Source: Pseudogemmobacter hezensis (GTDB taxonomy: Bacteria > Pseudomonadota > Alphaproteobacteria > Rhodobacterales > Rhodobacteraceae). From it: a stretch of DNA of 64,000 nt. Shown piece by piece: positions 27,725 through 37,451 of the stretch; position 1 is the first letter of the stretch, and every line of letters starts with the position of its first letter. A program made the position numbers and the translations under genes. The stretch is taken from positions 62,001 through 126,000 of the forward strand of contig NZ_JABJXT010000008.1 in NCBI RefSeq assembly GCF_013155295.1. The letters are read 5' to 3'. The notes beneath the pieces were generated by a model. That model worked only from the letters and a program-made list of their open reading frames with translations. It ran no database searches and had not been told where the DNA came from.

Positions 27725-28291
27725 TCGCTGGAAAGCCTGATTTCTCGCTGGGGGCTTTGGGCGGTATTCTGGGGCTGTTTCTTTGAGGGCGAAACCGCCG
27801 CCGTGCTGGGCGGGGTGATCGCACATCACGGGCTGACAGGGTGGAAGGTCACGGCAATCGTTGCTTTTTGCGGTGCCGTTGCCGGGGATCAGATGTGGTT
27901 TCTGCTGTCGCGCCATATCTCTGGCCAGGGCTGGATCGCCTCGCGGCTGGCGCGGCTGCGGGGGAAACCCGGGGCGGCGCAGATCCGGCAATGGGTATCC
28001 GATCATCCGGACGGGCTGACGCTTGCGTTTCGTTTTGTGCCCGGGACGCGCATTCTGGGCCCGATTTTGCTGGCTCAGGCCGGGGTAAGCTGGCTGCGAT
28101 TTACCGCGCTGAATGCGCTGTCATGCCTGGTATGGGCGGTGGGGTTCACCGCCATCGGCTATCATTTCGGCCTTGCCGCGCATGTGATCCTGGGCCGTTT
28201 GCACGGGCTGCATCTGGGGCTTTTGCTGCTCTTTGTGATAGCGGCGGGTCTGGCGCTGCGCCTGGTGATACGCGCCCGCACCCGCCGCTGA
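27722..28291 (+). CDS. DedA/SNARE-associated family membrane protein
   Basis: 189 residues with about four membrane segments and the DedA signature FVPGTRILGPILLAQAGVSW. DedA proteins act in membrane phospholipid (undecaprenyl or phosphatidylglycerol) flipping and envelope homeostasis. The N-terminal acidic GCFFEGETAAVLGG is the conserved re-entrant region. No convincing SD lies before the ATG because the upstream 64 bases are tandem repeats. It probably shares a transcript with the SYLF lipoprotein gene. Confidence 0.88.
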   Translation: MSLESLISRWGLWAVFWGCFFEGETAAVLGGVIAHHGLTGWKVTAIVAFCGAVAGDQMWFLLSRHISGQGWIASRLARLRGKPGAAQIRQWVSDHPDGLTLAFRFVPGTRILGPILLAQAGVSWLRFTALNALSCLVWAVGFTAIGYHFGLAAHVILGRLHGLHLGLLLLFVIAAGLALRLVIRARTRR

Positions 28292-28339
28292 CAGTCCTTG
28301 CGCCTCTGGCTTTGCGCTTCTGGCGGCGTCTTTCCTGGT

Positions 28340-29206
28340 TCAGCGCGGCAGGCGACGGATCAGGCTGGAGGTGTCATTGCGCCCGCCCCCCATCAGCTGC
28401 ACATCCTTATAGAACTGGTCGACCAGCGCGGTGACCGGCAGGCTGGCGCCGATCTCTTCGGCGGTATCAAGGCAGATCGCCAGATCCTTGCGCATCCAGT
28501 CAACGGCAAAGCCGAAATCGAAACGGTCTTCCAGCATGGTCTGATGCCGGTTCGCCATCTGCCAGCTGCCCGCCGCGCCCTGGCTGATCACCTCGACCAC
28601 GGCAGCACCATCAAGCCCGGCCTTCGCGCCAAAGGCCAGCGCCTCGGAAAGCCCCTGCATCAGCCCTGCGATACAGATCTGGTTCACCATCTTGGCCAGC
28701 TGCCCCGCGCCGACATCGCCGATCCGGCGGCAAATGCGGGAATAGGCGGCAATCACCGGGGCTGCGCGCTCAAAATCCGCCTGTGCCCCGCCGCACATCA
28801 CCGAAAGCACACCGTTTTCCGCCCCCGCCTGACCGCCCGAGACCGGCGCATCGACGTAAGACAGCCCCTTTGCGTCCGCGATTTCCGCCAGCTCACGGGT
28901 GACTTTGGCTGAAACGGTGGTGTGATCGACAAAGACCGCGCCCGGGGCCATGCCCGCAAATGCCCCCTCAGGCGACAGACAAACCTCGCGCAGATCATCA
29001 TCATTGCCGACGCAGCACATGACGAATTCGGCCCCCGCCGCCGCCTCTTTTGCCGAGGGAACCACCCTGCCCTGATGCTGCGCCCCCCAGGCCTGCGCGC
29101 GGGCGGGCGAGCGGTTCCAGACCGTCACCTCATGGCCCTTCGCGGCCAGATGCCCCGCCATGGGGAAGCCCATCACCCCCAGCCCCAGAAATGCGACTTT
29201 TGCCAT
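28340..29206 (-). CDS. NAD(P)-dependent beta-hydroxyacid dehydrogenase
   Basis: 288 residues, 3-hydroxyisobutyrate/tartronate-semialdehyde reductase family. Rossmann motif FLGLGVMGFPMAGHLA at the N-terminus, substrate loop DAPVSGGQAGAENG (~120-133), and catalytic Lys in GAGQLAKMVNQICIAG (~residue 170). It oxidises a beta-hydroxyacid or reduces its semialdehyde; the exact substrate is unresolved. ATG 29206 follows AAAAGGAGCACCGCC. It is convergent with the DedA gene and divergent from the acylase gene. Confidence 0.88.
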   Translation of the reverse strand: MAKVAFLGLGVMGFPMAGHLAAKGHEVTVWNRSPARAQAWGAQHQGRVVPSAKEAAAGAEFVMCCVGNDDDLREVCLSPEGAFAGMAPGAVFVDHTTVSAKVTRELAEIADAKGLSYVDAPVSGGQAGAENGVLSVMCGGAQADFERAAPVIAAYSRICRRIGDVGAGQLAKMVNQICIAGLMQGLSEALAFGAKAGLDGAAVVEVISQGAAGSWQMANRHQTMLEDRFDFGFAVDWMRKDLAICLDTAEEIGASLPVTALVDQFYKDVQLMGGGRNDTSSLIRRLPR

Positions 29207-29292
29207 GGCGGTGCTCCTTTTGCCGTGAATTGCCCTTGGACCTTTGTTCGACTAGGAACCCTTTGAACTCTGGTCGTCAAGGACGGGCCCCA

Positions 29293-31782
29293 ATGCTGAC
29301 CCTTTTTCGCTGGCTGATGCGCATTGTCGCCGGGCTGATCGCGCTGTCGCTTGTGACGCTGATGGTGTTTTACTGGTTCCTGTCGCGCTCACTGGTCGAT
29401 TACAACGAGGATTTCACCCTCGATGGCATCACCGGCCCGGTCGAGGTGGTCAGAAACAACGACTCGGTGCCGCATATTTTCGGCCAGAACGACCATGACA
29501 CCTATTTCGCGCTTGGTTTTGTGCATGCCCAGGATCGTCTGTGGCAGATGACCATGCTGCGGCGCACCGCGCAGGGGCGACTGTCTGAGATGTTCGGCCC
29601 GCGCACCCTGGCCGTGGACGAGCTGGTCCGCCGCTACGACCTTTACGGCCTGGCGCTGGAATCGGTGAAGGCGCAGGATCCCGAAACCCTGGCGGTGCTT
29701 GAGGCCTATTCGGCAGGCGTCAATGCCTGGATCGAGCAGGTCAATTCCGGGGCACGGGGCCGGGGCGCGCCAGAATTCTGGCTTTTTGACCGGGAGATCG
29801 CCGCCTGGGCCCCGGCGGATTCGATTGCCATCCTGAAACTGATGGCGCTGCAGCTGACCGGCCAGGGCCAGAATGAGGTGCTGCGGGCCAGGCTGTCGCT
29901 GACGCTTTCGCCAGAGCGGCTGGCCGATATCCTGCCAGAGGATCCGACGAAGGGCATCACCTCGCCCGATTATGCCAGCCTGATCCCCGGTGCCACGCCA
30001 GGCCCCGGCGCAAAGCCCGTCGATTTCGCCCTTGGCCCGTTTTCGCCGCTGGCGGAACCTGCGCTTGCGGGGGCCTCGAATGCCTGGGCTGCGGCGGCGG
30101 AACGCTCGGCCGCGGGCGGCGCGCTTTTGGCCAATGACCCGCATCTGGGCTTTTCTGCGCCGACCATCTGGTATCTGGCACGGCTGGAGCTGTCGACAGG
30201 CGGCGTGATCGGCGCGACCATCCCCGGCATGCCCGTGGTGATGATCGGGCGCAGCGAGGAAATGGGCTGGGGCCTGACCACAGCCTATCTGGATGACCAG
30301 GACATCGTCATTGAAAAGCTGAACCCCGACAATAATGAGGAATATCAGCTGCCTGACGGCACATATGAGAAATTCACCACCCGCCAGACCGTGGTGCGCG
30401 TCAAAGATGCCGAGCCGCTGACCCTGACGCTGCGCTGGTCGAGAAACGGGCCCGTTCTGTCGGGCCGGCAGTATGATCTGCAATCGGTCACGCCTGCGGG
30501 CCATGTGGCGGTGATGTCCTGGACGGCGCTTTCGCCCGCTGACACCTCGATGACGGCGGCGATGCGGCTGATGAAGGCGAGATCGATCAGCGATGCGATC
30601 GAGGCGGGCCGTCTTTACATCGCGCCGGCGCAGAACCTGATGCTGGCGGGCAAAGAGGGGATCGCGCTGCAGATGATCGGCGCGATGCCGATCCGCGATG
30701 CAGCCCACCCCAGCCAGGGGCGGATGCCTGCACCGGGCTGGGTGGCGGCGACGGGCTTCAAAGGGATCTTCCCCTATGAGGAAAACCCGCGCTTCCTGAA
30801 CCCGCCCGAGGGGATCCTGGGCAATACCAACAACAAGACCGTTGACCGCCCCTTCCCGCATCATGTCAGCTTCAACTGGGGCGACACACAGCGCATCCAG
30901 GCCTGGCTTGCGCTGTTCCAGGCCCGCGAGGTCCATACCCGCGAAAGTTTCATGGAGGCGCAGCTGGATACCGTGAACCCCACGGCGCGGCTGTTGCTGC
31001 CGCTGGTCGGCGCCGATCTGTGGTTCACCGGCGAGGCCGCCCCCACCGGCAGCCAGGAAGAGTTCCGCCAGCGGGCGCTGACCCTGCTGGCCGCCTGGAA
31101 TGGCGAAATGAGCGAACATGCCCCCGAGCCGCTGATCGCCGAGGCCTGGCTGCGCGTGCTGATGGAGCGGCTGGTCCAGGACGAGCTGGGGCCGCTGGCG
31201 CAGAATTTCCGCCGCATCGACCCGGTCTTTATCGAGCGCGTCTACCGCAATATTGGCGGCGCCTCGGTCTGGTGCGATGTGGTGCAATCGGCCCCGGTCG
31301 AGACCTGCACCGATATGGCGCGGATGGCGCTGGACGAGGCGCTGATCCAGCTGTCGGAAGGCTATGGTCGCAATATCGAAAGCTGGCGTTGGGGCGATGC
31401 GCATCAGGCCACGCATGATCATGCGGTGCTGGGCGAGGTGCCCTTCCTGCGCTGGTTCGTCAATATCCGCCAGTCAACCTCGGGCGGGGATGACACGCTG
31501 ATGCGGGGGGTGACGAAAGGCTCTGGCCCGAACCCCTATCTGAACGTCCATGGCGCGGGCTATCGCGGGGTCTATGACTTTGCCGACCCCGACAGCTCGA
31601 TCTTCATCACCGCGACGGGGCAGTCGGGCCATCCGCTGTCGCGCCATTATGACGACCTGGGCGAGCTGTGGCGGCGCGGTGAATACACCCCGATGTCGCT
31701 GGATGCCGATCTCGCCCATGCGGCAGCAGCGGGTGTGATGATGCTGACCCCGGCAGGGGCAGCCGATCAGCCGCAGGAATGA
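29293..31782 (+). CDS. Penicillin acylase family protein (Ntn hydrolase)
   Basis: 829 residues. An N-terminal hydrophobic anchor or signal segment (~10-33) precedes an N-terminal-nucleophile hydrolase precursor. The alpha-chain region is followed by the autoprocessing site in LAGASNAWA (nucleophile Ser, ~residue 262), and the conserved ILGNTNNKTVDRPFP segment lies in the beta chain. Such enzymes cut amide bonds, including acyl-homoserine lactones and beta-lactam side chains; the substrate is not deducible. The frame opens upstream at 29050, but ATG 29293 begins a proper membrane anchor. A 17-bp hairpin follows the stop. Confidence 0.92.
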   Translation: MLTLFRWLMRIVAGLIALSLVTLMVFYWFLSRSLVDYNEDFTLDGITGPVEVVRNNDSVPHIFGQNDHDTYFALGFVHAQDRLWQMTMLRRTAQGRLSEMFGPRTLAVDELVRRYDLYGLALESVKAQDPETLAVLEAYSAGVNAWIEQVNSGARGRGAPEFWLFDREIAAWAPADSIAILKLMALQLTGQGQNEVLRARLSLTLSPERLADILPEDPTKGITSPDYASLIPGATPGPGAKPVDFALGPFSPLAEPALAGASNAWAAAAERSAAGGALLANDPHLGFSAPTIWYLARLELSTGGVIGATIPGMPVVMIGRSEEMGWGLTTAYLDDQDIVIEKLNPDNNEEYQLPDGTYEKFTTRQTVVRVKDAEPLTLTLRWSRNGPVLSGRQYDLQSVTPAGHVAVMSWTALSPADTSMTAAMRLMKARSISDAIEAGRLYIAPAQNLMLAGKEGIALQMIGAMPIRDAAHPSQGRMPAPGWVAATGFKGIFPYEENPRFLNPPEGILGNTNNKTVDRPFPHHVSFNWGDTQRIQAWLALFQAREVHTRESFMEAQLDTVNPTARLLLPLVGADLWFTGEAAPTGSQEEFRQRALTLLAAWNGEMSEHAPEPLIAEAWLRVLMERLVQDELGPLAQNFRRIDPVFIERVYRNIGGASVWCDVVQSAPVETCTDMARMALDEALIQLSEGYGRNIESWRWGDAHQATHDHAVLGEVPFLRWFVNIRQSTSGGDDTLMRGVTKGSGPNPYLNVHGAGYRGVYDFADPDSSIFITATGQSGHPLSRHYDDLGELWRRGEYTPMSLDADLAHAAAAGVMMLTPAGAADQPQE

Positions 31783-31783
31783 A

Positions 31784-31827
31784 AGCGGGCCGCATAGGGC
31801 ATTGAGATCAGCCCTATGCGGCCCGCT
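31784..31827. terminator. Long perfect hairpin after the acylase gene
   Basis: AGCGGGCCGCATAGGGC (31784-31800) pairs perfectly over 17 bases with 31811-31827; loop of 10. It lies between convergent genes. No T-tract, so it may act as an RNA stabiliser or Rho-linked end rather than a classical terminator. Confidence 0.65.
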
Positions 31828-31852
31828 ATCGGTGTCAGTCGCGCAAAGGGCC

Positions 31853-32371
31853 TCAGCGACCCCCGGATGCCCCGGCACCCTGACGGTCGCCGGGCAGAGA
31901 TGGCACGGTCCAAAGCACAAAGAGGCAGACAAATACCGCCACCGTGCTGAAACTTCCGCGCAGATAGAGGCTGCGCAGGGGTTCTGAAAAGCCCCAGCTA
32001 TTGCCGAAATCTGCCGCGAAAAGTTGGCCCAGATGCTCGCCGCCAAGCGCCCAGACCAGGACAAAGCCAAGGGCGATCAGCAGCCGCCCGCCATAGGAAC
32101 AGGCGGCCAGCACCGGCAGCATCGGCAGCGCGGCGATCAGACAATGCAGCGCCAGGCCGCCCGGGGTCAGCGGCAGTGAGGGTGTTTCCGGCAGGCCGCG
32201 CCCCTGCGCCAGATAGGGCATCGCCACCCCGGCGCTGAGGGTCAGGTAATGCGTGCCGCTGGCCAGCACTGTGCCCAAAAGCCCGCAAACCAGCGCCCGC
32301 CCCACCCGCGTCACAGCGCCCGGGCTATTCCCCGGTGTATTCAGAGCATTCGGGCTTACAGTTTCGCCCAT
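31853..32371 (-). CDS. Small membrane protein of unknown function downstream of hflX
   Basis: 172 residues with about four hydrophobic segments (~27-50, ~70-92, ~92-110, ~140-158) and Gly/Pro-rich ends. I do not recognise a family. The start overlaps the hflX stop by 16 bases, so it is the last gene of the leftward hfq-hflX operon, presumably with coupled translation. The C-terminus (RQGAGASGGR) is low complexity. Coding evidence rests on operon fit and a coherent membrane profile. Confidence 0.7.
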   Translation of the reverse strand: MGETVSPNALNTPGNSPGAVTRVGRALVCGLLGTVLASGTHYLTLSAGVAMPYLAQGRGLPETPSLPLTPGGLALHCLIAALPMLPVLAACSYGGRLLIALGFVLVWALGGEHLGQLFAADFGNSWGFSEPLRSLYLRGSFSTVAVFVCLFVLWTVPSLPGDRQGAGASGGR

Positions 32372-33717
32372 TCCGCCGCCTGCCTCTCATTCCATTCGAC
32401 ATCGATGCGCCAGCCCTCATCGGTCTGGCTCTCTGCGGTGATCAACCCGCGCTGATGCAGCCAGGCCCGTTTGCGCCCCGCATCAAAGCCCAGATCAAGC
32501 GTCGCGCGGGTCTTCTCGGCCTCAAAACTGGCCGAGATCGCGGTCAGCAGCTCATCCACCCCCTCGCCGGTCAGCGCCGACAGAACGAAGGTGCCGGGGC
32601 GGCTGGCGGCCTGGGCCTCAAGCGCCTCACGCGCTGAGGGGTCAACCAGATCAAGCTTGTTCCAGATCTCGAACTTCGGCGTTTCGGGCGGCACGCCCAG
32701 CGAGGTCAGGATATCCTCGACATCGGCGGCCTGTTCGGCGGTTTCGGGATGCGAGATGTCCCTCACATGCAGGATGAGATTGGCCGAAAGCACCTCTTCC
32801 AGCGTGGCGCGAAAGGCCGCAACAAGCTGCGTCGGCAGATCCGAGATGAAGCCCACCGTATCCGACAGGATCACCCGGCGCGAACCGCCATTGGCGCCAG
32901 GGATCTCAAGCGCCCGCATGGTGGGGTCAAGGGTTGCGAAAAGCATGTCCTTCGCCAGCACCTCTGCCCCGGTTACCCGGTTGAAAAGCGTGGATTTTCC
33001 GGCATTGGTATAGCCCACCAGCGCCACAATCGGGAAAGGCACTTTCGCCCGCGCCGCCCGATGCAGGTGGCGGGTTTTCACCACCTTTTCCAGCTGACGG
33101 CGCAGCCGGATCGCGTGATCGTCAATCGCGCGGCGGTCGTTTTCCTTCTGCGTCTCGCCGGGGCCGCCGACGAAACCAAAGCCGCCCCGCTGCCGCTCAA
33201 GGTGGGTCCAGGCGCGCACCAGCCGGGTGCGCTGATATTGCAGCGCGGCCAGTTCCACCTGCAAAACGCCCTCTCGGGTGCGGGCGCGGTCAGCGAAAAT
33301 CTCAAGGATCAGCGAGGTCCGGTCGAGAAGTTTGACCTTCCACTCGCGTTCCAGGTTGCGCTGCTGCACGGGCGTCACCGGACCATCGACAAAGACGAGG
33401 CCGATCTTATCTGCCCGCAGGCGCTGGCCGATCTCTTCCACCTTGCCAAGGCCAAAGAGCGTGCCCGGCAGGGTTTTCGAGACCCTGACCACCTCTGACC
33501 AGACCACATCCATATTGGGCAGCGCCGCCGCCAGGCTGACGGCCTCGGCCAGCCCATGCTCGGGCAGGCGGCGGCTGTGACGGCGGCGGATATCGGCATG
33601 CAAAACAACGGCCCGCGTCCTTTCGGTCGCGGTCAGCTGCCACTTGCTGCGCTCTGCCCGGTCTTTGGACAGGGCACCGAAGAAATCGTCCTCACCATCC
33701 GCTGCCCCCTCTGGCAA
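32356..33717 (-). CDS. hflX: GTPase HflX
   Basis: At least 453 residues. It is a ribosome-associated GTPase that splits stalled or hibernating ribosomes. N-terminal HflX domain with FGLGKVEEIGQRL, coiled linker, then G domain: G1 GYTNAGKSTLFN (~residue 220), G3 DTVGFI, G4 NKLDLV. The start is uncertain: the only standard codon is TTG 33717, which lacks an SD. The frame stays open to 33801, and a CTG at 33789 overlaps the hfq stop behind AAGGCG, giving 477 residues. It follows hfq as in many proteobacteria. Confidence 0.93.
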   Translation of the reverse strand: MPEGAADGEDDFFGALSKDRAERSKWQLTATERTRAVVLHADIRRRHSRRLPEHGLAEAVSLAAALPNMDVVWSEVVRVSKTLPGTLFGLGKVEEIGQRLRADKIGLVFVDGPVTPVQQRNLEREWKVKLLDRTSLILEIFADRARTREGVLQVELAALQYQRTRLVRAWTHLERQRGGFGFVGGPGETQKENDRRAIDDHAIRLRRQLEKVVKTRHLHRAARAKVPFPIVALVGYTNAGKSTLFNRVTGAEVLAKDMLFATLDPTMRALEIPGANGGSRRVILSDTVGFISDLPTQLVAAFRATLEEVLSANLILHVRDISHPETAEQAADVEDILTSLGVPPETPKFEIWNKLDLVDPSAREALEAQAASRPGTFVLSALTGEGVDELLTAISASFEAEKTRATLDLGFDAGRKRAWLHQRGLITAESQTDEGWRIDVEWNERQAAEWAKL

Positions 33718-33785
33718 GAGGGGGGCTGGCTGGAATGCAGAGGGATCGTCTGCGGAATCAGAGGGGGGATCTGAAGGCGTATTTA

Positions 33786-34019
33786 TCAGTCTTCGCCTTC
33801 ATAAAGACTGATCGGTGCACCAGGCATGATCGTCGAGATCGCGTGTTTATACACCAGCTGCGACTGGCCATCACGGCGCAGCAGCACGCAGAAATTGTCG
33901 AACCAGGTAATCACACCCTGGAGTTTGACCCCGTTGATCAGGAAGATGGTTACCGGAACCTTTGCCTTGCGGACATGGTTCAGGAAAGCGTCCTGGAGGT
34001 TCTGTTTGTCGCCAGCCAT
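33786..34019 (-). CDS. hfq: RNA chaperone Hfq
   Basis: 77 residues, the short alphaproteobacterial form. Sm1 motif ([23 protein letters not shown], quoted in part as [13 protein letters not shown]) and Sm2 motif YKHAISTI are present. It forms a hexameric ring that pairs small RNAs with mRNAs. The C-terminal tail is very short (PISLYEGED), as in Rhodobacter. SD-like AAAGAAAC precedes the ATG. It lies 222 bases downstream of trkH, so it probably has its own promoter, and is upstream of hflX. Confidence 0.98.
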   Translation of the reverse strand: MAGDKQNLQDAFLNHVRKAKVPVTIFLINGVKLQGVITWFDNFCVLLRRDGQSQLVYKHAISTIMPGAPISLYEGED

Positions 34020-34241
34020 TGTTTCTTTTGCCTTGCGCTTTGGCCCACGTCACGCGCGGGTTTGAATGGTGCGGCAGGACCTGCGTAAATCAGAAGATAA
34101 AACAGCCCCACCAGCCCCGGAAAAGGTAAACCTGCCGGGCTGAAAGGATAATAGGCGGGAATATCAGGGTTTCCAGAGCGGAAATTACGATTCACCCCGG
34201 AGATATGGCCGGAATGCCCGCCACTGTTGCGAAAAAACCAG

Positions 34242-35984
34242 TTATCCCCGGTGCTTGCCGGATAAATGCCGCCCCCCGCGGCCGCGCCAGTTGCCAGGGG
34301 CCAGCAATGCGATCAGCGCCAGCGTCTCCAGGCGGCCCAGAACCATGGTCAGCCCCAGAATCACCTTGACCGGGTCAGAAAGCCCGGCCCAGGACAAAGG
34401 CTCTTCGCCGGCAAGCCAGGCCAGCTGCCCGGTGGTCGTCAGCGCAGAAAGGCAAAAGATCAGCGCCTCTTCAAAGCGCAGACCGAAAACCGTCAGCACC
34501 GCCGTGACCAGCGCCACCGAAATGGAAAAAAGCATGAAGAAGATCCAGGCAAACCAGGCCCCGCGCATCCCCAGCCGCCGATTGGCCGCGCCACCGCTGC
34601 CGATGGAATGGGGGTGGATGATTTTCTCCAGCTCGCGCCGCCCCTGCAGCCACAGCGCCCAGACCCTGAGCAGCGTCACCCCCCCCGCCGTGGTCGCAAC
34701 CCCGCCGCCGATAATCGCCAGCCCCATCAGCATCAGCCCCGGCGAGCCCATCCCCGCCCAGCTGCGCGCCGAAGACCACCACATGCTTTCATAGCCCGTC
34801 GTGGTCAGAAAAGAGGTGGCGGTGAACAGCGCTCCCCAAAAGGCGCGGATCAGCGCGGCAATCCCCTCGTCCGAGCCTGCGCTGGCATCGGCAACCAGAT
34901 GGCGCAGCATCAGCGCCAGCACCACCAGCGCGATCAGAAACAGGCCCAGCCGGATTTCAGGATCCTGGCGCAAAAGGGTGCGCTTTTGCCCAGGCAGCTC
35001 AAACGGCATCAGATGACGGCTGAGCGCGAGCAGCAGGAAGAAGAAAATAAGCACCTCGCCCGCGAGGCCCGAACCCGCCACCGCCCTGCCCGTCCCGGCG
35101 CTGATCCCGCTGGTCGAAAGCGTGCCCATCGCTTGGGTCAGCGCGATCAGACCATCCTCGCCCGCCACCAGCAGCATCAGCCAAAGCGCGAATGTCAGCC
35201 CCAGGTAGACCGGCAAAATCGCCGCTGCGACACGTATCAGCCGCTCTCGCGGGTCGGCGAAACTGCCTGAAAGGCGATGACCCGACGGGGCGGCCGTGCC
35301 GGAAGCAGCCCCTCCACCCCTGGCAGACGTCAGCGGCTGACCGCTCTGCCCCGGCAACTGCCCCGATATCACCTCAGAGCCGCCAAGGTTCAGCGGCGCC
35401 AGCACCGCCCAGGCGGCCAGCAACACGAAAAACCCGCCCAGCCAGCCCGCCATCGCCCGCCAAAGATGCGCCGAGGGCGGCAGACGGTCTGGCGCATAGA
35501 CCGTGGCCCCGGTGGTGGTGAAAGACGATAGCATCTCGAACCACAGGTTCAGCAGCGTGGTGTCGCGCAAAATCGACAGCATCGGCAGCGCGAAAGCAAA
35601 GGGCAAAATCGCATAGGTGCCCGCCAATGCGCCAAGCTGCCCATAGGCCGTGCTGCGCCGCGCGGGCCGCTGGGTGGCAATCGCCAGCATCGTGGTCAGG
35701 GTCAGAAGCAGCAGCGACGCATAGAAAAACGCCTGCGCCGTATGGGCGTCGCGCATGATCGCGGCATGGGCTGCGGGCACCAGGGCAAGCAGGCCAACCA
35801 CCCCCAGCGACAGCACCAGAAGCGGCACCTCGCGCAGGGCAGGGCCACGCGGCTGCCTGAATGCGGGCTGGGGCGGTGCGGGCTGGCGCGGTGCGGGCTG
35901 GCGTGCCGGATTGGGGGCCGGATTGGGGGCCGCGCCGCGCCCGGCATTGCTTTCGGCGGGCGCGTTGTTGGCGGGACCGGGCAT
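34242..35984 (-). CDS. trkH: Trk potassium transporter membrane subunit
   Basis: 580 residues, with ~10 membrane helices in four pore repeats; selectivity-filter regions SFTTTGATVY, GTLSTSGISAG, FLTTTGYESM and SALTTTGQLAW are visible. It takes up K+ with the TrkA regulatory ring. The first ~45 residues are an unusual Pro/Ala/Gln/Asn-rich extension (PAPNPARQPAPRQPAPPQ) encoded by imperfect tandem repeats at ~35866-35935. A second low-complexity insert lies around residues 215-245. The ATG overlaps the trkA stop by one base (TGATG). Confidence 0.94.
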   Translation of the reverse strand: MPGPANNAPAESNAGRGAAPNPAPNPARQPAPRQPAPPQPAFRQPRGPALREVPLLVLSLGVVGLLALVPAAHAAIMRDAHTAQAFFYASLLLLTLTTMLAIATQRPARRSTAYGQLGALAGTYAILPFAFALPMLSILRDTTLLNLWFEMLSSFTTTGATVYAPDRLPPSAHLWRAMAGWLGGFFVLLAAWAVLAPLNLGGSEVISGQLPGQSGQPLTSARGGGAASGTAAPSGHRLSGSFADPRERLIRVAAAILPVYLGLTFALWLMLLVAGEDGLIALTQAMGTLSTSGISAGTGRAVAGSGLAGEVLIFFFLLLALSRHLMPFELPGQKRTLLRQDPEIRLGLFLIALVVLALMLRHLVADASAGSDEGIAALIRAFWGALFTATSFLTTTGYESMWWSSARSWAGMGSPGLMLMGLAIIGGGVATTAGGVTLLRVWALWLQGRRELEKIIHPHSIGSGGAANRRLGMRGAWFAWIFFMLFSISVALVTAVLTVFGLRFEEALIFCLSALTTTGQLAWLAGEEPLSWAGLSDPVKVILGLTMVLGRLETLALIALLAPGNWRGRGGRHLSGKHRG

Positions 35985-37360
35985 CAGAAAAAGTCGATCG
36001 AGACCTGGAACAGGCGCTCGACCTCGGGGACGTCTTTGGTCAGGGCAAAGACTGCGACCACATCGCCTGGCTCGATGCGCATATCGGGCTGGGGTTTCAG
36101 CACCCGATCCCCCTTCATCACACCGCCGACCAGCACGCCCTCGGGGAAGGCGATCTCGCGGATCATACGCCCCGAAATCGGCGAGGTCGACATCACCTGC
36201 GCCTCGATCATCTCGGCCTCGCCATCCCCCAGCGAATAGACCGCCCTGACCCGCCCATGGCGGATATGGCGCAGGATAGAGCTGACGGTCGTGGCCCGCG
36301 GGTTGATCCAGGCGTCGATATTCAGCGCCGCCATCATCGGCGCCATCGTCGGGTCATTGACCAGCGCAATCGCCAGCTGGCAGCCCGCCTGTTTCGCCCG
36401 GACCGAGACCAGCAGATTGGTCTTGTCGTCATCGGTGACCACCAGCACGGCATCGGCGCGGTCAACCGCCGCCTCGGCCAGCAGCTCCATATCCATCCCG
36501 TCGCCATTCAGAACGATGGTGCGCGACAGCTGATCGGCGGCGGCCTCGGCGGTGGCGCGGTCGCGCTCGATCATGCGCACCCGAACCCGGTCAAGCCGTG
36601 CCTCAAGCGTGCGGGCGACGGTCAGCCCGACATTGCCGCCGCCGATGATGACGATGCGGTCCTGTTTGTGGCTGCGTTTGCCGAAGATGCCCAGGCTGCG
36701 CTGCACATCCTCGGCATGGACGAAGATATAGATCTGATCGTCCTCCAGCAGCTGGTCATTGGGGTCGGGCGCGAAAAGCCGCCCCTGGCGGCGCACCCCC
36801 ACCACAATCGCCCTGAGGCCGGGGAAGAGATCATTCAACTGCCGCAGCGGCGTGTTCAGAACCGGGCATTCCGCGCTGAGCTGCAGGCCCAGAAGATGTG
36901 CCCGCCCCTGCATGAAGACCTCGGTATCAAAGGTCTCTGGCGCGGCCAGGCGCTGCAACGCGGCCTCGGCCACCTCGCGCTCGGGGCTGATGATCACGTC
37001 AATCGCCAGCCGGTCGGCATTGTAGAGATCGGAATATCCGGTCTCGAGGTAATTCTGCGCCCGGATCCGCGCAATGCGGCGGGTAACATTGAAGGCGCTG
37101 GCGGCGATCTGGCAGGTGACCATATTCACCTCATCGGAATAGGTCGCGGCGATCACCATATCGGCGTCACGCGCCCCGGCCCGGGCCAGCACATCAGGAT
37201 GGCTGGCAAAGCCGACCACGCCCTGAACATCCAGCATCTCAGTCGCGCGGCGGATCAGCTCGGCATTGGTGTCGACGATTGTGACATCGTTCTTCTCGCC
37301 CGCCAGCTGACGGGCGATCTGCCAGCCAACCTGACCCGCGCCGCAGATGATGACTTTCAT
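35984..37360 (-). CDS. trkA: Trk system potassium uptake regulator TrkA
   Basis: 458 residues. Cytoplasmic NAD-binding gating subunit with two RCK units: nucleotide-binding starts MKVIICGAGQVGWQIARQLA and DRIVIIGGGNVGLTVARTLE (~residue 232), each followed by a TrkA_C domain. It partners with the next gene, trkH. It sits downstream of ntrX, the conserved ntr-trk arrangement of Rhodobacter. Confidence 0.97.
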   Translation of the reverse strand: MKVIICGAGQVGWQIARQLAGEKNDVTIVDTNAELIRRATEMLDVQGVVGFASHPDVLARAGARDADMVIAATYSDEVNMVTCQIAASAFNVTRRIARIRAQNYLETGYSDLYNADRLAIDVIISPEREVAEAALQRLAAPETFDTEVFMQGRAHLLGLQLSAECPVLNTPLRQLNDLFPGLRAIVVGVRRQGRLFAPDPNDQLLEDDQIYIFVHAEDVQRSLGIFGKRSHKQDRIVIIGGGNVGLTVARTLEARLDRVRVRMIERDRATAEAAADQLSRTIVLNGDGMDMELLAEAAVDRADAVLVVTDDDKTNLLVSVRAKQAGCQLAIALVNDPTMAPMMAALNIDAWINPRATTVSSILRHIRHGRVRAVYSLGDGEAEMIEAQVMSTSPISGRMIREIAFPEGVLVGGVMKGDRVLKPQPDMRIEPGDVVAVFALTKDVPEVERLFQVSIDFF

Positions 37361-37451
37361 ACCGCTCTCCTGCCTTTGACGCGCCTGTTATAATGGGCCG
37401 CTATGCGCTGCAATGTGGCGGCGATGCCGCAAGCGCTGGCGGGATGGGGCG

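Noticed and set aside
33980-34195. A 71-residue minus-strand ORF between trkH and hfq with a hydrophobic segment
   Set aside because: GTG start without an SD, overlaps the hfq coding start by 40 bases, and the segment reads like the hfq leader; no family resemblance.
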